Assembly (NCBI RefSeq): GCF_049116555.1
Contig: NZ_JAGDYT010000006.1
Span: 124,001 to 188,000, forward strand
Direction: 5' to 3'
DNA length: 64,000 nt
Origin: Maricaulis maris_C
GTDB lineage: Bacteria; Pseudomonadota; Alphaproteobacteria; Caulobacterales; Maricaulaceae
In this document: in pieces, positions 9,730 through 17,645 of the stretch
Position numbering within the stretch: the first letter of the stretch is position 1
How the letters are laid out: each line of letters begins with the position of its first letter
Position numbers and translations under genes: made by a program
Notes under the pieces: model-generated
Told to the model about the DNA's origin: nothing
The model's input: only the letters and a program-made list of their open reading frames with translations
The model's database searches: none

Positions 9730-9817
9730 ACCTTGCACGTGGTCACTCAACGTCGACGATACCGGCACTCGCGCTCGAGCGGCGGAGATAAACGCCGCGC
9801 CATCCCGCACCAGACAC

Positions 9818-9843
9818 AAAAAAGCCCCGGCCGGTGCCGGGGC
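9818..9843 (-). terminator. Intrinsic terminator of flgB-flgC-fliE
   Basis: Read on the minus strand, the stem GCCCCGGC/GCCGGGGC with a 4-nt loop is followed by six T residues, 30 bp after the fliE stop. It ends the flgBC-fliE transcript before it can enter the DUF885 block. Confidence 0.85.
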
Positions 9844-9872
9844 TCATTGGTCCGGGTATTGCGTCAGCCGGA

Positions 9873-10193
9873 TCAGATCGGCATGCGCAGGATTTCCTGG
9901 TAGGCCTTCACCACCTCATCGCGGACGGCGACGACGGTTTCCAGCGAGATTTCGGCAGCCGAGACGGCGGTAACGACATCGATCAATTCAGCTTCTCCAG
10001 CCGCGCCGGCAGCCGTCATTTGCTCGGCAGTGGCCAGGGTCTGTCCGGTATCGGCGACGGCACTGGTGACCAGCGCGCCAAAATCCATCCCGGCACCCCC
10101 GGAAGCCGCGTCCTGGGCCGAGCCCAGTGAGGATTGCTGGGCGGTCCGGATAGCGGCCTGATAGGCCTGTACGGCAGAAAGGTCAGCGGCCAT
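9873..10193 (-). CDS. fliE: Flagellar hook-basal body complex protein FliE
   Basis: FliE is the periplasmic adaptor joining the export gate and MS ring to the rod. The protein has 106 residues, the usual size, with the family C-terminal region (amphipathic helix with AAEISLETVVAVRDEVVKAY and the terminal MPI). The start ATG at 10193 follows AAGGA. It is the last gene of flgB-flgC-fliE and is followed by a strong terminator. In many alphaproteobacteria fliQ follows directly; here about 8.2 kb separates the two. Confidence 0.93.
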   Translation of the reverse strand: MAADLSAVQAYQAAIRTAQQSSLGSAQDAASGGAGMDFGALVTSAVADTGQTLATAEQMTAAGAAGEAELIDVVTAVSAAEISLETVVAVRDEVVKAYQEILRMPI

Positions 10194-10234
10194 GGACTTT
10201 GTCCTTCATTCAGATGGCGTGCGCGTTGGCTATT

Positions 10235-10648
10235 CTAGCGGCGCAGGAGATCGAGCGCCCGCTCCTGCATGCGGCGGGCATTTTCGATCATGTTGAGATT
10301 GGCTTCATAGGTTCGCATGGCTTCACGCATGTCCATCATCTCCACAAGCGTCTGCACGTTGGAGTATTGGACATAGCCTTCGTCATTGGCAGCCGGATGG
10401 CCCGGATCAAATTCGAGCGTGAATTCGCTCTGGTCGTGCGCGACATCGGTCATGCGCACGGCATTGAGGCCGGTCGCCCGATCGAGCTCGGCTTCGAAGA
10501 CCGGGACCTGCCGTCGATAGGGATCACCGCCAGGCTCGCGCGCGGTCGAGTCGGCATTGGCGATATTCTCCGAGATGATCCGCATCCGGGCGGCTTGCGC
10601 CCGCATGCCGAAAGCGGAGATCTGCATCGCGTCTGAAGCGTTACCCAT
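10235..10648 (-). CDS. flgC: Flagellar basal-body rod protein FlgC
   Basis: FlgC is a proximal rod subunit exported by the flagellar type III system. The 137-residue protein has the rod-family N-terminal motif SENIANADST near residue 25 and the C-terminal heptad helix with YVQYSNVQTLVEMMDMREAM, the standard FlgC pattern. Length is normal. It lies 10 bp downstream of flgB and 41 bp upstream of fliE, on one transcript. Confidence 0.95.
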   Translation of the reverse strand: MGNASDAMQISAFGMRAQAARMRIISENIANADSTAREPGGDPYRRQVPVFEAELDRATGLNAVRMTDVAHDQSEFTLEFDPGHPAANDEGYVQYSNVQTLVEMMDMREAMRTYEANLNMIENARRMQERALDLLRR

Positions 10649-10658
10649 GGTTCACTCC

Positions 10659-11099
10659 CTAGCGGCCCGGCGGACGGATCGCCGTCCGCAACAGGCCTAG
10701 ACTTTTCTGGTAGAGGGTCAGCGCGCTCTCATAGCGCATGCGGTTTTCCTGAGCCCTGACCATCTGTTCTTCAATCACGACAGAATTGCCGTTTACCGTC
10801 GTCTCCGAATCCGGGCTGTCGATCGGTTCCCAGCTCGCCGAGGAGGCGCTTGCACCCGTCGAGGCCGGAATGTGACCGGCCCGGGTCGTGGTCAGGCCAA
10901 TCGCCCCGCGCGGCGCGGTCGACCGGTCGCCCATCTGCGAACGCAGGGCGGCGTGAAAGTCGGACTCATCGAGATCCCGCGGCGTGTAACCCGGTGTATT
11001 CGCATTCGCGATGTTCTCCGCGATCACCTGCTGGCGATCAGAGTGAAAACTCATCGATTGTCGAAGCAGTGCCAGGACCGGCACGTCGTCGGGCCGCAT
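10659..11099 (-). CDS. flgB: Flagellar basal-body rod protein FlgB
   Basis: FlgB is the proximal rod subunit that contacts FliE. The 146-residue protein has the motif AENIANANTPGYTPRDL near residue 26 and the C-terminal helix EEQMVRAQENRMRYESAL. It is the first gene of flgB-flgC-fliE. A TTAA-N7-TTAA box lies about 50 bp upstream in the gap shared with divergent fliO, so CtrA-type control of an early flagellar gene is likely. I see no -24/-12 element upstream. Confidence 0.95.
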   Translation of the reverse strand: MRPDDVPVLALLRQSMSFHSDRQQVIAENIANANTPGYTPRDLDESDFHAALRSQMGDRSTAPRGAIGLTTTRAGHIPASTGASASSASWEPIDSPDSETTVNGNSVVIEEQMVRAQENRMRYESALTLYQKSLGLLRTAIRPPGR

Positions 11100-11145
11100 G
11101 CGCGAATCCCCTTTCTCAGTTATGAACGAAGGTGGTCTCGCACGG

Positions 11146-11160
11146 TTAACGCGGACTTAA
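11146..11160. promoter_or_regulatory. Perfect CtrA-type box between flgB and fliO
   Basis: TTAA, seven bases, TTAA (11146-11149 and 11157-11160, followed by CC) matches the alphaproteobacterial CtrA recognition pattern exactly. It sits near the middle of the 107-bp divergent gap and could control both flgBC-fliE and fliOP. The match is seen; CtrA binding is inferred. Confidence 0.75.
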
Positions 11161-11206
11161 CCGCATCGCCCCAGACAGTGGTTATTGTTTATGAGGCCAC
11201 GGCTCG

Positions 11207-11539
11207 ATGTCCGATATCGTCAACTGGACCAGCTACTTGTTCGCGATCTCGATCCTGGTCGTCCTTCTGGGCGGATTGGGCCTGTTTGCCTATGCGATCC
11301 AGAAAGGCTGGCTGCTGCAGCAAATGACCGGCCTGCGCCAGCTTGGCGGGGCCGACAAGCGGCTGAAGATCCGCGAGACGCTGGTCATTGATCCGCGCCG
11401 CCGCCTGGTCATCCTGCAGGCTGACGAAACCGAACATATCGTCTTGCTGGGCGCGGAGCGTGAAACCCTTCTTTCAACCGGCCCGGCACGCCCTGACCCC
11501 GTCCGGCCGAAGCCCACCGCCAGGGAGTCGCGATCATGA
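11207..11539 (+). CDS. fliO: Flagellar biosynthetic protein FliO
   Basis: FliO is a small inner-membrane chaperone for assembly of the FliP ring. The 110-residue protein has one N-terminal membrane helix (about 9-31), then a short basic cytoplasmic domain with RLKIRETLVIDPRRRLVILQ and EHIVLLG, the usual FliO fold signature. Its stop overlaps the fliP start by 4 bp. A CtrA-type box lies in the upstream gap shared with flgB. Confidence 0.88.
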   Translation: MSDIVNWTSYLFAISILVVLLGGLGLFAYAIQKGWLLQQMTGLRQLGGADKRLKIRETLVIDPRRRLVILQADETEHIVLLGAERETLLSTGPARPDPVRPKPTARESRS

Positions 11540-12291
11540 ATGCTCGCAAGGGTTTCTGGGTCTGCCTCGGGCTTTTCCTGATTGGCATGATCACCCTGGC
11601 CGGCTTCCCGGCCGAAGCCCAGACCGTGACCGTCGACGCCGGGCAGGAAGGGGCCCTCACCGAGCGCATCCTGCAGCTGATCGCGCTGCTCACTGTCCTG
11701 TCACTGGCGCCGTCCATCGTCATCATGACGACCAGTTTCGTCCGCATTATCGTCGTCCTGTCGCTCCTGCGGACCGGGCTCGGACTGCAACAGAGCCCGC
11801 CCAATGCGGTCCTGGTCTCCCTGGCCATCTTCCTGACCGGCTTCATCATGGCGCCGGTCTTCACCGAATCCTACGAACAGGGCATCCAGCCCTTGCTCGA
11901 AGAGGAAATCGAACTGACAGAGGCCTTCGACCTGTCCACCGGCCCACTGAAGACCTTCATGCTCAGCCATGTGCGCGAGGACGATCTCGCCCTCTTCATC
12001 GACATGTCCCAGCAAGCCGTGCCGGAGACGCCGGAAGAGGCGTCTTTCTGGGTTGTCGCGCCGGCTTTCATGATCTCCGAACTGCGTCGCGCCTTCGAGA
12101 TTGGCTTCCTGCTCTTCATCCCCTTCCTGATCATCGACCTCGTGGTGGCCTCCATCCTCATGTCGATGGGCATGATGATGCTGCCACCGATCGTCATCTC
12201 GCTCCCGTTCAAGCTGATTTTCTTCGTGCTCGTCGATGGCTGGCGACTGGTGACGGGATCGCTCGTGCAAAGCTTCGGGACGTTGAGTTGA
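11536..12291 (+). CDS. fliP: Flagellar export apparatus protein FliP
   Basis: FliP is the pentameric core of the flagellar export gate. The 251-residue protein has a cleavable signal sequence (to about residue 28) and family motifs TSFVRIIVVLSLLRTGLGLQ near residue 69, a central periplasmic domain, and C-terminal helices including AFMISELRRAFEIGFLLFIPF and LIIDLVVASILMSMGMMMLPP. The length is standard. It starts within the end of fliO (ATGA-type overlap) and is followed by a long noncoding stretch. Confidence 0.96.
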   Translation: MNARKGFWVCLGLFLIGMITLAGFPAEAQTVTVDAGQEGALTERILQLIALLTVLSLAPSIVIMTTSFVRIIVVLSLLRTGLGLQQSPPNAVLVSLAIFLTGFIMAPVFTESYEQGIQPLLEEEIELTEAFDLSTGPLKTFMLSHVREDDLALFIDMSQQAVPETPEEASFWVVAPAFMISELRRAFEIGFLLFIPFLIIDLVVASILMSMGMMMLPPIVISLPFKLIFFVLVDGWRLVTGSLVQSFGTLS

Positions 12292-12608
12292 CGACCGAGC
12301 CGGGGACTTGCGCCCGTCCGTGATCGGGTCGCGCGCGGACGGATCCATAGAGTCATTGTCATCCCGACCGATGCCCGCAAAGGCGGGAAAAACGGGAGCA
12401 CCTACGGTTTGACGCTTAGCCGCCCGCACGGCCACGCTCACCCCGCCCGAACCCCCTTGCCGACGCGCCGCCCTTGACCTCAAGAACCGGATACGGCCCG
12501 CTGACTGACACGGGATCTATGGGTCAATCCGCGCGTGGCGCGGGAGTGGGTGCGTGTCTATCTATTTCGGGGAGAGGCCGTTTATCCCCGGCATAACCCG
12601 CCACCAAC

Positions 12609-12712
12609 CGTCATCCTGACGAAGGTCAGGACCCAGGCTCACACACCCGATTTCACCAGTGCTGGCAACGGCTTCGCGTCGCAGCCCGGGTCCCGATTGT
12701 CATCGGGACGAC
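12609..12712. repeat. Dispersed inverted-repeat element (diverged copy)
   Basis: The left arm begins CGTCATCCTGACGAAGGTCA and continues GGACCCAG. The right arm near 12691-12712 is a more diverged reverse complement (CCGGGTCCCGATTGTCATCG). The left arm matches that of the element at 45245-45348 over 28 bp. This suggests a small noncoding repeat family. Confidence 0.65.
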
Positions 12713-12966
12713 AGTTTATGGGGTGAGGACAGAGACAAACTTGTCCGCACCCCGTCCACCGCGCCCCATAATGCCCTCGGTTTTCGGGACGGGAGGCACG
12801 AGCTCAGTCACTTGTGCCCGGAAGCGAGCGGAGCCTGTCCGCGCGACGGATGTGACAATCCGAAGCTCCGGCAGGGCGTGCGACCAGGTCGAGGGGCACT
12901 AAACGACCGACCCCATCTACCTGACGCATTGGAAACGGGGTGGAGACAGCCCGGGAAAACTCCGCA

Positions 12967-13040
12967 AGCGGGATGCCGAGGACACCACGGACACCGCAGA
13001 CCCGCCACACGGACACCCCGGTGTCCGCCGGCATCCCGCT
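12967..13040. repeat. Imperfect inverted repeat, GCGGGATGCCG arms
   Basis: The arms at 12967-12986 and 13020-13040 are near-perfect reverse complements (AGCGGGATGCCG...GACACC). The intervening bases repeat GGACACC several times. It could form a long hairpin. No function can be assigned. Confidence 0.55.
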
Positions 13041-13113
13041 TCCTCCCATCCTCCGGCGCGACAGCGTGCGGAAGCGAGAGCCTGTTCGGTTTTCCGGTAG
13101 AAAACGGCGGCGC

Positions 13114-16100
13114 CTAGCTCGGGCCGCCACCATTCACGAAGCGGGCCCGGAAGGGCTCCATGAAGGCGTCAAGCGTGTCGATACTGGCGATGCGCGACGC
13201 CATGTCGGTAAAGCGGACATTGCCCGGCGTGGCATCATCATCGGTCAGGAGATTGAAGGCTGCGGCCTGATCGGTCTCGGCCATGGCCTCGCCATAGCGC
13301 TCCCCGAGCCGGACGGCACTCACGCTGTCACGGGCCAGGCTGTAGGCAATGGCGGCGCGCAGGAGATCATCCTGTTCGGTCAGGATCAGCGGTGCCGGGT
13401 CGGAGAAACGATTGCCGAGAATACCTTCGAGGCGACGGCCGGCATTGCGCCAGTCGCGCTGGGTCCAGGCGACATCGGCCCGCAGACGCGTCGCCGCCTC
13501 CGACTCGTCCGACGCAATCAGCTCAAGCGCCTGATCGGCCCGTCCCAACTCGGACAGCGCCCGGGCTTCCAGCAGATAGCGCTCATCGACTATGGCTTCC
13601 GGCAATCCCGCGATACGGGAGCGGCGGATCGTGTTGAGGGCATCTTCATAGCGGCGATCCATCAGGTAGACGATGGCCAGATCCGTCGCGACACGCGCCC
13701 GGGCCAATGGTTCGCGCAGGCGGTAGTCAACCTGGTGCTGCAGGAGTTCCGCCGCGGGATCAAGCAGGTCGAAGGCGATCAGGCGATCGGCCAGACGGCG
13801 GATCATGCGGTCGCCATCGGCGCCGATCGGGGCCAGATGCTGGTATTGATAGAAGATCGCCACGGCCTCGACCGGGTCCATCCGATCCGCCTCGCCCTCC
13901 AGGAAGAGCCGACGGAAGATGGACACCATGTCCTCGCCGATACGTCGACCGGCCTCGGATTCCGGAAAGCGCGCCTGCGCGGTCGCCATGGTCTCGAGAC
14001 CACCGGCGAAATCGCCTGCCTGGACATAGAGTTCACCGAGTTCACGAACCGTCTCCAGCTCGATCGTGTCGCCCCGCCAGCGGAAGCGGAGATTCTCCAG
14101 ATTCTCGATCGCCTCGCTGCGGCTGATCTGACCTTCGGCCAACTGCAGGCGGTAGAGGTCGAACAGGGCGCGCGCCTCCATCTCCGGGTCACCGGATTCC
14201 GACAGGGCATCGAGACGCCGGATTGCGTCAAAGGAATCGCCGGAAACTTCCGACAACCGGGCGGCGACGTAATTGCTATCCAGGCGGGTCCGCCAGTCCG
14301 GGTCGCCGGCCTCGACGGCGTAAAGATAATCCTGCGCGGCGCCGGTATCACCCAGCTCGAGCGCGGCCCGCGCATGCGCGACATTGAAGCGCGCCTGCCA
14401 TTCAGGCGGATAATGGTAGACCGAGGCCTCACCCGCGCTCAGGCGCCGACGGGCATCCTGCCAACGCTCTTCGCCGACCGCGATCATGCCGCGCCACAGA
14501 TCCGCTGCAGGGTCCTGGGCCAGCGAGGCATGGGCCAGATAGTCGTCGGCATCGTCATAGCGACGCATGATGTAGCTTGCGACACCGCGCATCGAGCGGA
14601 CATGCGCGTCATTGGCCAGTTCCGGATCGGCATCGACGGCGACCTGAAGCATGCCCAGCGCCTCCGGGGCGAGGTCACGCGCCAGCAGGAAGCGCGCCAG
14701 GGCGATCTGGCCGTCTGTCCCGTCCTCCAACGCCGTGCGGCGCAGCCGGGCATTCCACTCATCGACAAAACTGCCGGTACCGCGCCAGGCGTCAAAATAC
14801 ATCAGGGCGGGCGAGGAGATATTGGCCAGAACCGACCCGTCCGCGTCATTGCGACCGACGGTGGCGGCCGGTGTCAGGTCGAGCCCGCTGGCCCGGCTGA
14901 CCGCAACTCCGCCGCCAATCAGGGTAATCTCGATATCTTCTGCGGTGGCCTGGACAGCCGCGCCATGAGCGCTGGGCAAAAGCGCCCCACCGACAAATTC
15001 ACTGCGCGCCGTCAGCCCCTGGATCGGCCCCTGCGCTGTGATTACGCCCAGCCGGTCTCCCACGACCGGATCATCGACCCAGCGAACGGCATTCGCGCTG
15101 GTGATATCCATCAGGATCCGACCGGGGCGACCGCGCCGGGCATCGCGGCGAACATTGATCGGTCGCGGCGGCGAATCGATGCGTTCGGACAGAACGACGG
15201 ACCAACGATTTCCGTCGAGCCGCGCTTCGGCCTGTGAGGTGGAGGGCACGATAATTCGCGCCGCAGACCAGTCCTCGCCATCGACGCCGGTATAATTCCG
15301 GACATGGCGACGATTGGCGGCATCCAGTTCTCGCAAATCGAGTTCGGCCGCGCTGTCGAAAACAATCCAGATCGCTTCTCCGCGCCGGAACACCGACATG
15401 CCCAGAGGCGCAGCCCACTCGAAATCGATCCGAAGGTCGCCATTATAATCAGAGACTTCCGCCCGCACGATGCCATTGGCCGGACGCGGGTCTGCGCCAG
15501 GAGCGGCGGTCTGAAGCGGGGCTGTCGCCGTGGCGGCCAGAATGGCTGGCTGAGCGGTCTCAGGCTGAGCCTGCGGCCCGTCCGCGACGGGCACCGGCTC
15601 GGCCACGGCGCGCTCGGCCGGGCGGGTTGGGGTCGCCACCGCAATTTCTTCCGGATCCGGGTCTGGCGTCTCGGCCGCAGCAGCAGCCGCGGTCGCTGCC
15701 GCATCCCCACCCAGTTCAGCGAGCAATGTGGCAGCATCAACATAGGCCGGGTCAGGCAGATCGATCGCAACGCGCCCATTCTCGCCCCAGGCCCGTACGG
15801 TCACGCCCGGCTCGACATCCATGGTCAGGACGAATTCATCGCCCTCGCGGCTCGGCTGGATTGAATTGAGGAAACGGGGTGGTGATCCGACCAGACGGCT
15901 GAGATCGATCTCGGCCGGTTCAGCAAAGCGGACTTCGGCCGTATTGCCGGTCTGGCTGACGGTGAAATCCACCTCACGTGGCCACATCAGTTCGATGCGG
16001 GTGTATTCGGTCGCCTGCCCGACCCGGTAGCGCACCGGCAGGGCTTCGGCGGGAGGAGGCGGCGGGGGTGGCAAAGCCGCCTGCTCGGCCGCGAGCCGCG

Positions 16101-16542
16101 CGGCCTCGATCTCGCGGGCCTCGCGCGGCGACACGATATCGGCCGGGCGGACACCGCCCACCGGCACGAAATCGATCGCGATCTGGTCATAGCTGGACGA
16201 GGTATAGGCATCGACGGTCTGGTTGAGCGCGATGCGCAGGGTCGAGCCGTCAGGGTCAAGACGGGCACGGGCCGCCAGACCTTCCAGCTCGCCGACCAGA
16301 TTGGAGACATCGGCCTCCATCGGCTCGCTCAGGCGGGCGATGAGAACCGTGTGCTCGACATCGATATCAGCGCTTGGAAGAGAGTCGCCAACACTGTCGG
16401 CATAGTCGATCAGGACGCGCAAAGAATTATCGCCACGCTCGACACTGAGCGTGGCGGGCGCCTGGGCCAGCGCGGTCGACGCCAGGAGCAGCGGCAGGAG
16501 GCTCCCGGTCAGTCGGCCAATATGTCTAGCCGCCTTCGGCAA
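13114..16542 (-). CDS. Large periplasmic TPR protein of the fliL-fliM operon
   Basis: A 1142-residue exported protein with a signal peptide ending near ALAQA (residues 25-28). The N-terminal half has repeated beta-rich segments (around 30-130, 165-265 and 355-470), each with patterns such as LRVLIDYADS and LRIDFEWAAPLG. Between them are a run of seven prolines (near 157) and an Ala/Glu/Pro-rich linker. The C-terminal half (about 580-1100) is all helical with TPR-like repeats (LASYIMRRYDDADDYL-type, ALELGDTGAAQDYL, ELYVQAGDFAGGLE). Its start overlaps the MotE-like stop by 17 bp, so it is the last gene of the fliL operon. A scaffold role in motor assembly or placement is inferred; Caulobacter pflI, a polar flagellum-positioning gene, was found by linkage to early flagellar genes. 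Confidence 0.75.
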   Translation of the reverse strand: MPKAARHIGRLTGSLLPLLLASTALAQAPATLSVERGDNSLRVLIDYADSVGDSLPSADIDVEHTVLIARLSEPMEADVSNLVGELEGLAARARLDPDGSTLRIALNQTVDAYTSSSYDQIAIDFVPVGGVRPADIVSPREAREIEAARLAAEQAALPPPPPPPAEALPVRYRVGQATEYTRIELMWPREVDFTVSQTGNTAEVRFAEPAEIDLSRLVGSPPRFLNSIQPSREGDEFVLTMDVEPGVTVRAWGENGRVAIDLPDPAYVDAATLLAELGGDAAATAAAAAAETPDPDPEEIAVATPTRPAERAVAEPVPVADGPQAQPETAQPAILAATATAPLQTAAPGADPRPANGIVRAEVSDYNGDLRIDFEWAAPLGMSVFRRGEAIWIVFDSAAELDLRELDAANRRHVRNYTGVDGEDWSAARIIVPSTSQAEARLDGNRWSVVLSERIDSPPRPINVRRDARRGRPGRILMDITSANAVRWVDDPVVGDRLGVITAQGPIQGLTARSEFVGGALLPSAHGAAVQATAEDIEITLIGGGVAVSRASGLDLTPAATVGRNDADGSVLANISSPALMYFDAWRGTGSFVDEWNARLRRTALEDGTDGQIALARFLLARDLAPEALGMLQVAVDADPELANDAHVRSMRGVASYIMRRYDDADDYLAHASLAQDPAADLWRGMIAVGEERWQDARRRLSAGEASVYHYPPEWQARFNVAHARAALELGDTGAAQDYLYAVEAGDPDWRTRLDSNYVAARLSEVSGDSFDAIRRLDALSESGDPEMEARALFDLYRLQLAEGQISRSEAIENLENLRFRWRGDTIELETVRELGELYVQAGDFAGGLETMATAQARFPESEAGRRIGEDMVSIFRRLFLEGEADRMDPVEAVAIFYQYQHLAPIGADGDRMIRRLADRLIAFDLLDPAAELLQHQVDYRLREPLARARVATDLAIVYLMDRRYEDALNTIRRSRIAGLPEAIVDERYLLEARALSELGRADQALELIASDESEAATRLRADVAWTQRDWRNAGRRLEGILGNRFSDPAPLILTEQDDLLRAAIAYSLARDSVSAVRLGERYGEAMAETDQAAAFNLLTDDDATPGNVRFTDMASRIASIDTLDAFMEPFRARFVNGGGPS

Positions 16543-17248
16543 TCCGCGCCTCCAGCTCGGCCACCGTTTCCGGCAGGTTGGAGCGGCTGGCCATGCGCTC
16601 GGTCAGAGCCGCAGCGGAGCCGGTATCCATTTCCGCCAGGATCGCGCCGAATGTCCGCTGCGACATGCGCGAGGCAATCTGCAACTGGGTTTCCATGTCC
16701 AGGGTCGCGATGCGGTCAGACGCGTCGGCCGGCTCCATGGCCGAGTACCAGCTGACGATGACCGCCATATCTGCGTCCTCGCGTTCGGAGAGTTCTCCGG
16801 ACAAGGATTCGATCTGGGTGCGCAGCGCGTCGAGCTCGACAATCTTGGTGTCGACGCGTTGCTCCATGGCCAGCATGAGCGCTTCGCGCGTTTCCAGCTG
16901 ACGTTCGCGCGCATCGAGTTCGCTGGACCGTTCGCGCAGACGATAGATGACACGCTCTTCCTCGGCGGTGCGCACGCCGCTGGCGATGCGTTCTGCGAAG
17001 GCCGCAGAGACCTCCAGCGCGCTCGGCTCGGCTTCGAGCTCGGCCGGCTCACTGTGCTCGGCCGGCATGATTGGCGCGTCGCTGTCGGCGTCACCGCCCT
17101 CGGCCTCCTGGCTCGCCTGCGCGGCCATCGCACTGCCCTGGGCGTCCCACCATTCGGCGGCGCCATTGGCAATGGAGAGGGTTTTCAAGCCCAACAGCCC
17201 GCCCATGAGGACGGCCAGGACGGTCAGAAAGCGAAGGGGCTCGCGCAT
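16526..17248 (-). CDS. MotE-like protein with MgtE-N-type domain
   Basis: A 240-residue bitopic or exported protein. It has one N-terminal hydrophobic segment (about 7-25), an acidic linker, a long predicted coiled coil (about 85-160, with ERSSELDARERQLETREA) and a C-terminal domain of the MotE/MgtE N-terminal type (VSWYSAMEPADASDRIATLD... MSQRTFGAILAEMD... LTERMA). In rhizobia MotE is a periplasmic chaperone for MotC; here a role beside FliL in the motor is inferred from position. It lies 4 bp after the DUF6468-like gene and overlaps the TPR gene. Confidence 0.82.
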   Translation of the reverse strand: MREPLRFLTVLAVLMGGLLGLKTLSIANGAAEWWDAQGSAMAAQASQEAEGGDADSDAPIMPAEHSEPAELEAEPSALEVSAAFAERIASGVRTAEEERVIYRLRERSSELDARERQLETREALMLAMEQRVDTKIVELDALRTQIESLSGELSEREDADMAVIVSWYSAMEPADASDRIATLDMETQLQIASRMSQRTFGAILAEMDTGSAAALTERMASRSNLPETVAELEARIAEGG

Positions 17249-17252
17249 GGCG

Positions 17253-17645
17253 CTACCTCACATCCTTGAGATCATTGATGACACGCGAACCGGCACCATC
17301 TGGGAAAATATCGGCAGCGCGACGGCGCGGCGCACGGGGCTGAGCCATGCGGTCGGCCTTGCGATCGGCACTGCCGGTTACCAGACGCAGCTCGTCGGCC
17401 AGCGTGCGGGCCTCGCCCACGCGTTGCTCAAGCACCTCGGCCGACTGCGCCGTGGCACGCTCGAGTGCACCAAGACTGGCACGGGCCCGGTCGGTCGCCT
17501 CATTGAGGGCGATAACCGACTCGCGAACCCCGTCCTGGCCCTTCTTGAGAGCGTTGAGACGACGGTCGACCCGCCAACACATGACGACAGCCACTACCAG
17601 CAGGGCAGCGACGAGGCCTTCGAAAATCAGGGCGGCGAGTGTCAT
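17253..17645 (-). CDS. Small membrane-anchored coiled-coil protein, DUF6468-like
   Basis: A 130-residue protein with one N-terminal membrane helix (about 3-24) followed by a coiled coil (LNALKKGQDGVRESVIALNEAT..., about 28-90) and a basic tail. It overlaps the fliM stop by 4 bp, so it is translationally coupled to the C-ring gene. Genes of this type sit after fliM in Caulobacter relatives, and I assign DUF6468 from that context and shape. Either this gene or the large TPR gene could be the counterpart of Caulobacter pflI; the sequence alone does not decide. Confidence 0.65.
   Translation of the reverse strand: MTLAALIFEGLVAALLVVAVVMCWRVDRRLNALKKGQDGVRESVIALNEATDRARASLGALERATAQSAEVLEQRVGEARTLADELRLVTGSADRKADRMAQPRAPRRRAADIFPDGAGSRVINDLKDVR

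Larger units (their letters stand above)
12292..13113. other. Noncoding 0.8-kb stretch rich in repeats
   Basis: No convincing gene is present between fliP and the TPR gene. Reading frames here lack a ribosome-binding site and have an unnatural composition rich in Arg, Pro and His. The stretch holds a diverged copy of the repeat element seen again at 45245-45348, an imperfect palindrome at 12967-13040, and a direct repeat (CGGAAGCGAG...GAGCCTGT) at about 12819-12838 and 13069-13085. Confidence 0.6.

Noticed and set aside
12659..13117. 152-codon open frame in the repeat-rich gap
   Set aside because: It is built from the repeats and shows no protein-like composition or ribosome-binding site.
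12940..15237. Long open frame on the plus strand (765 codons) across the TPR gene
   Set aside because: It is antisense to the 1142-residue TPR gene and lacks any recognisable motif or ribosome-binding site. The minus-strand protein has a signal peptide, domains and operon context.
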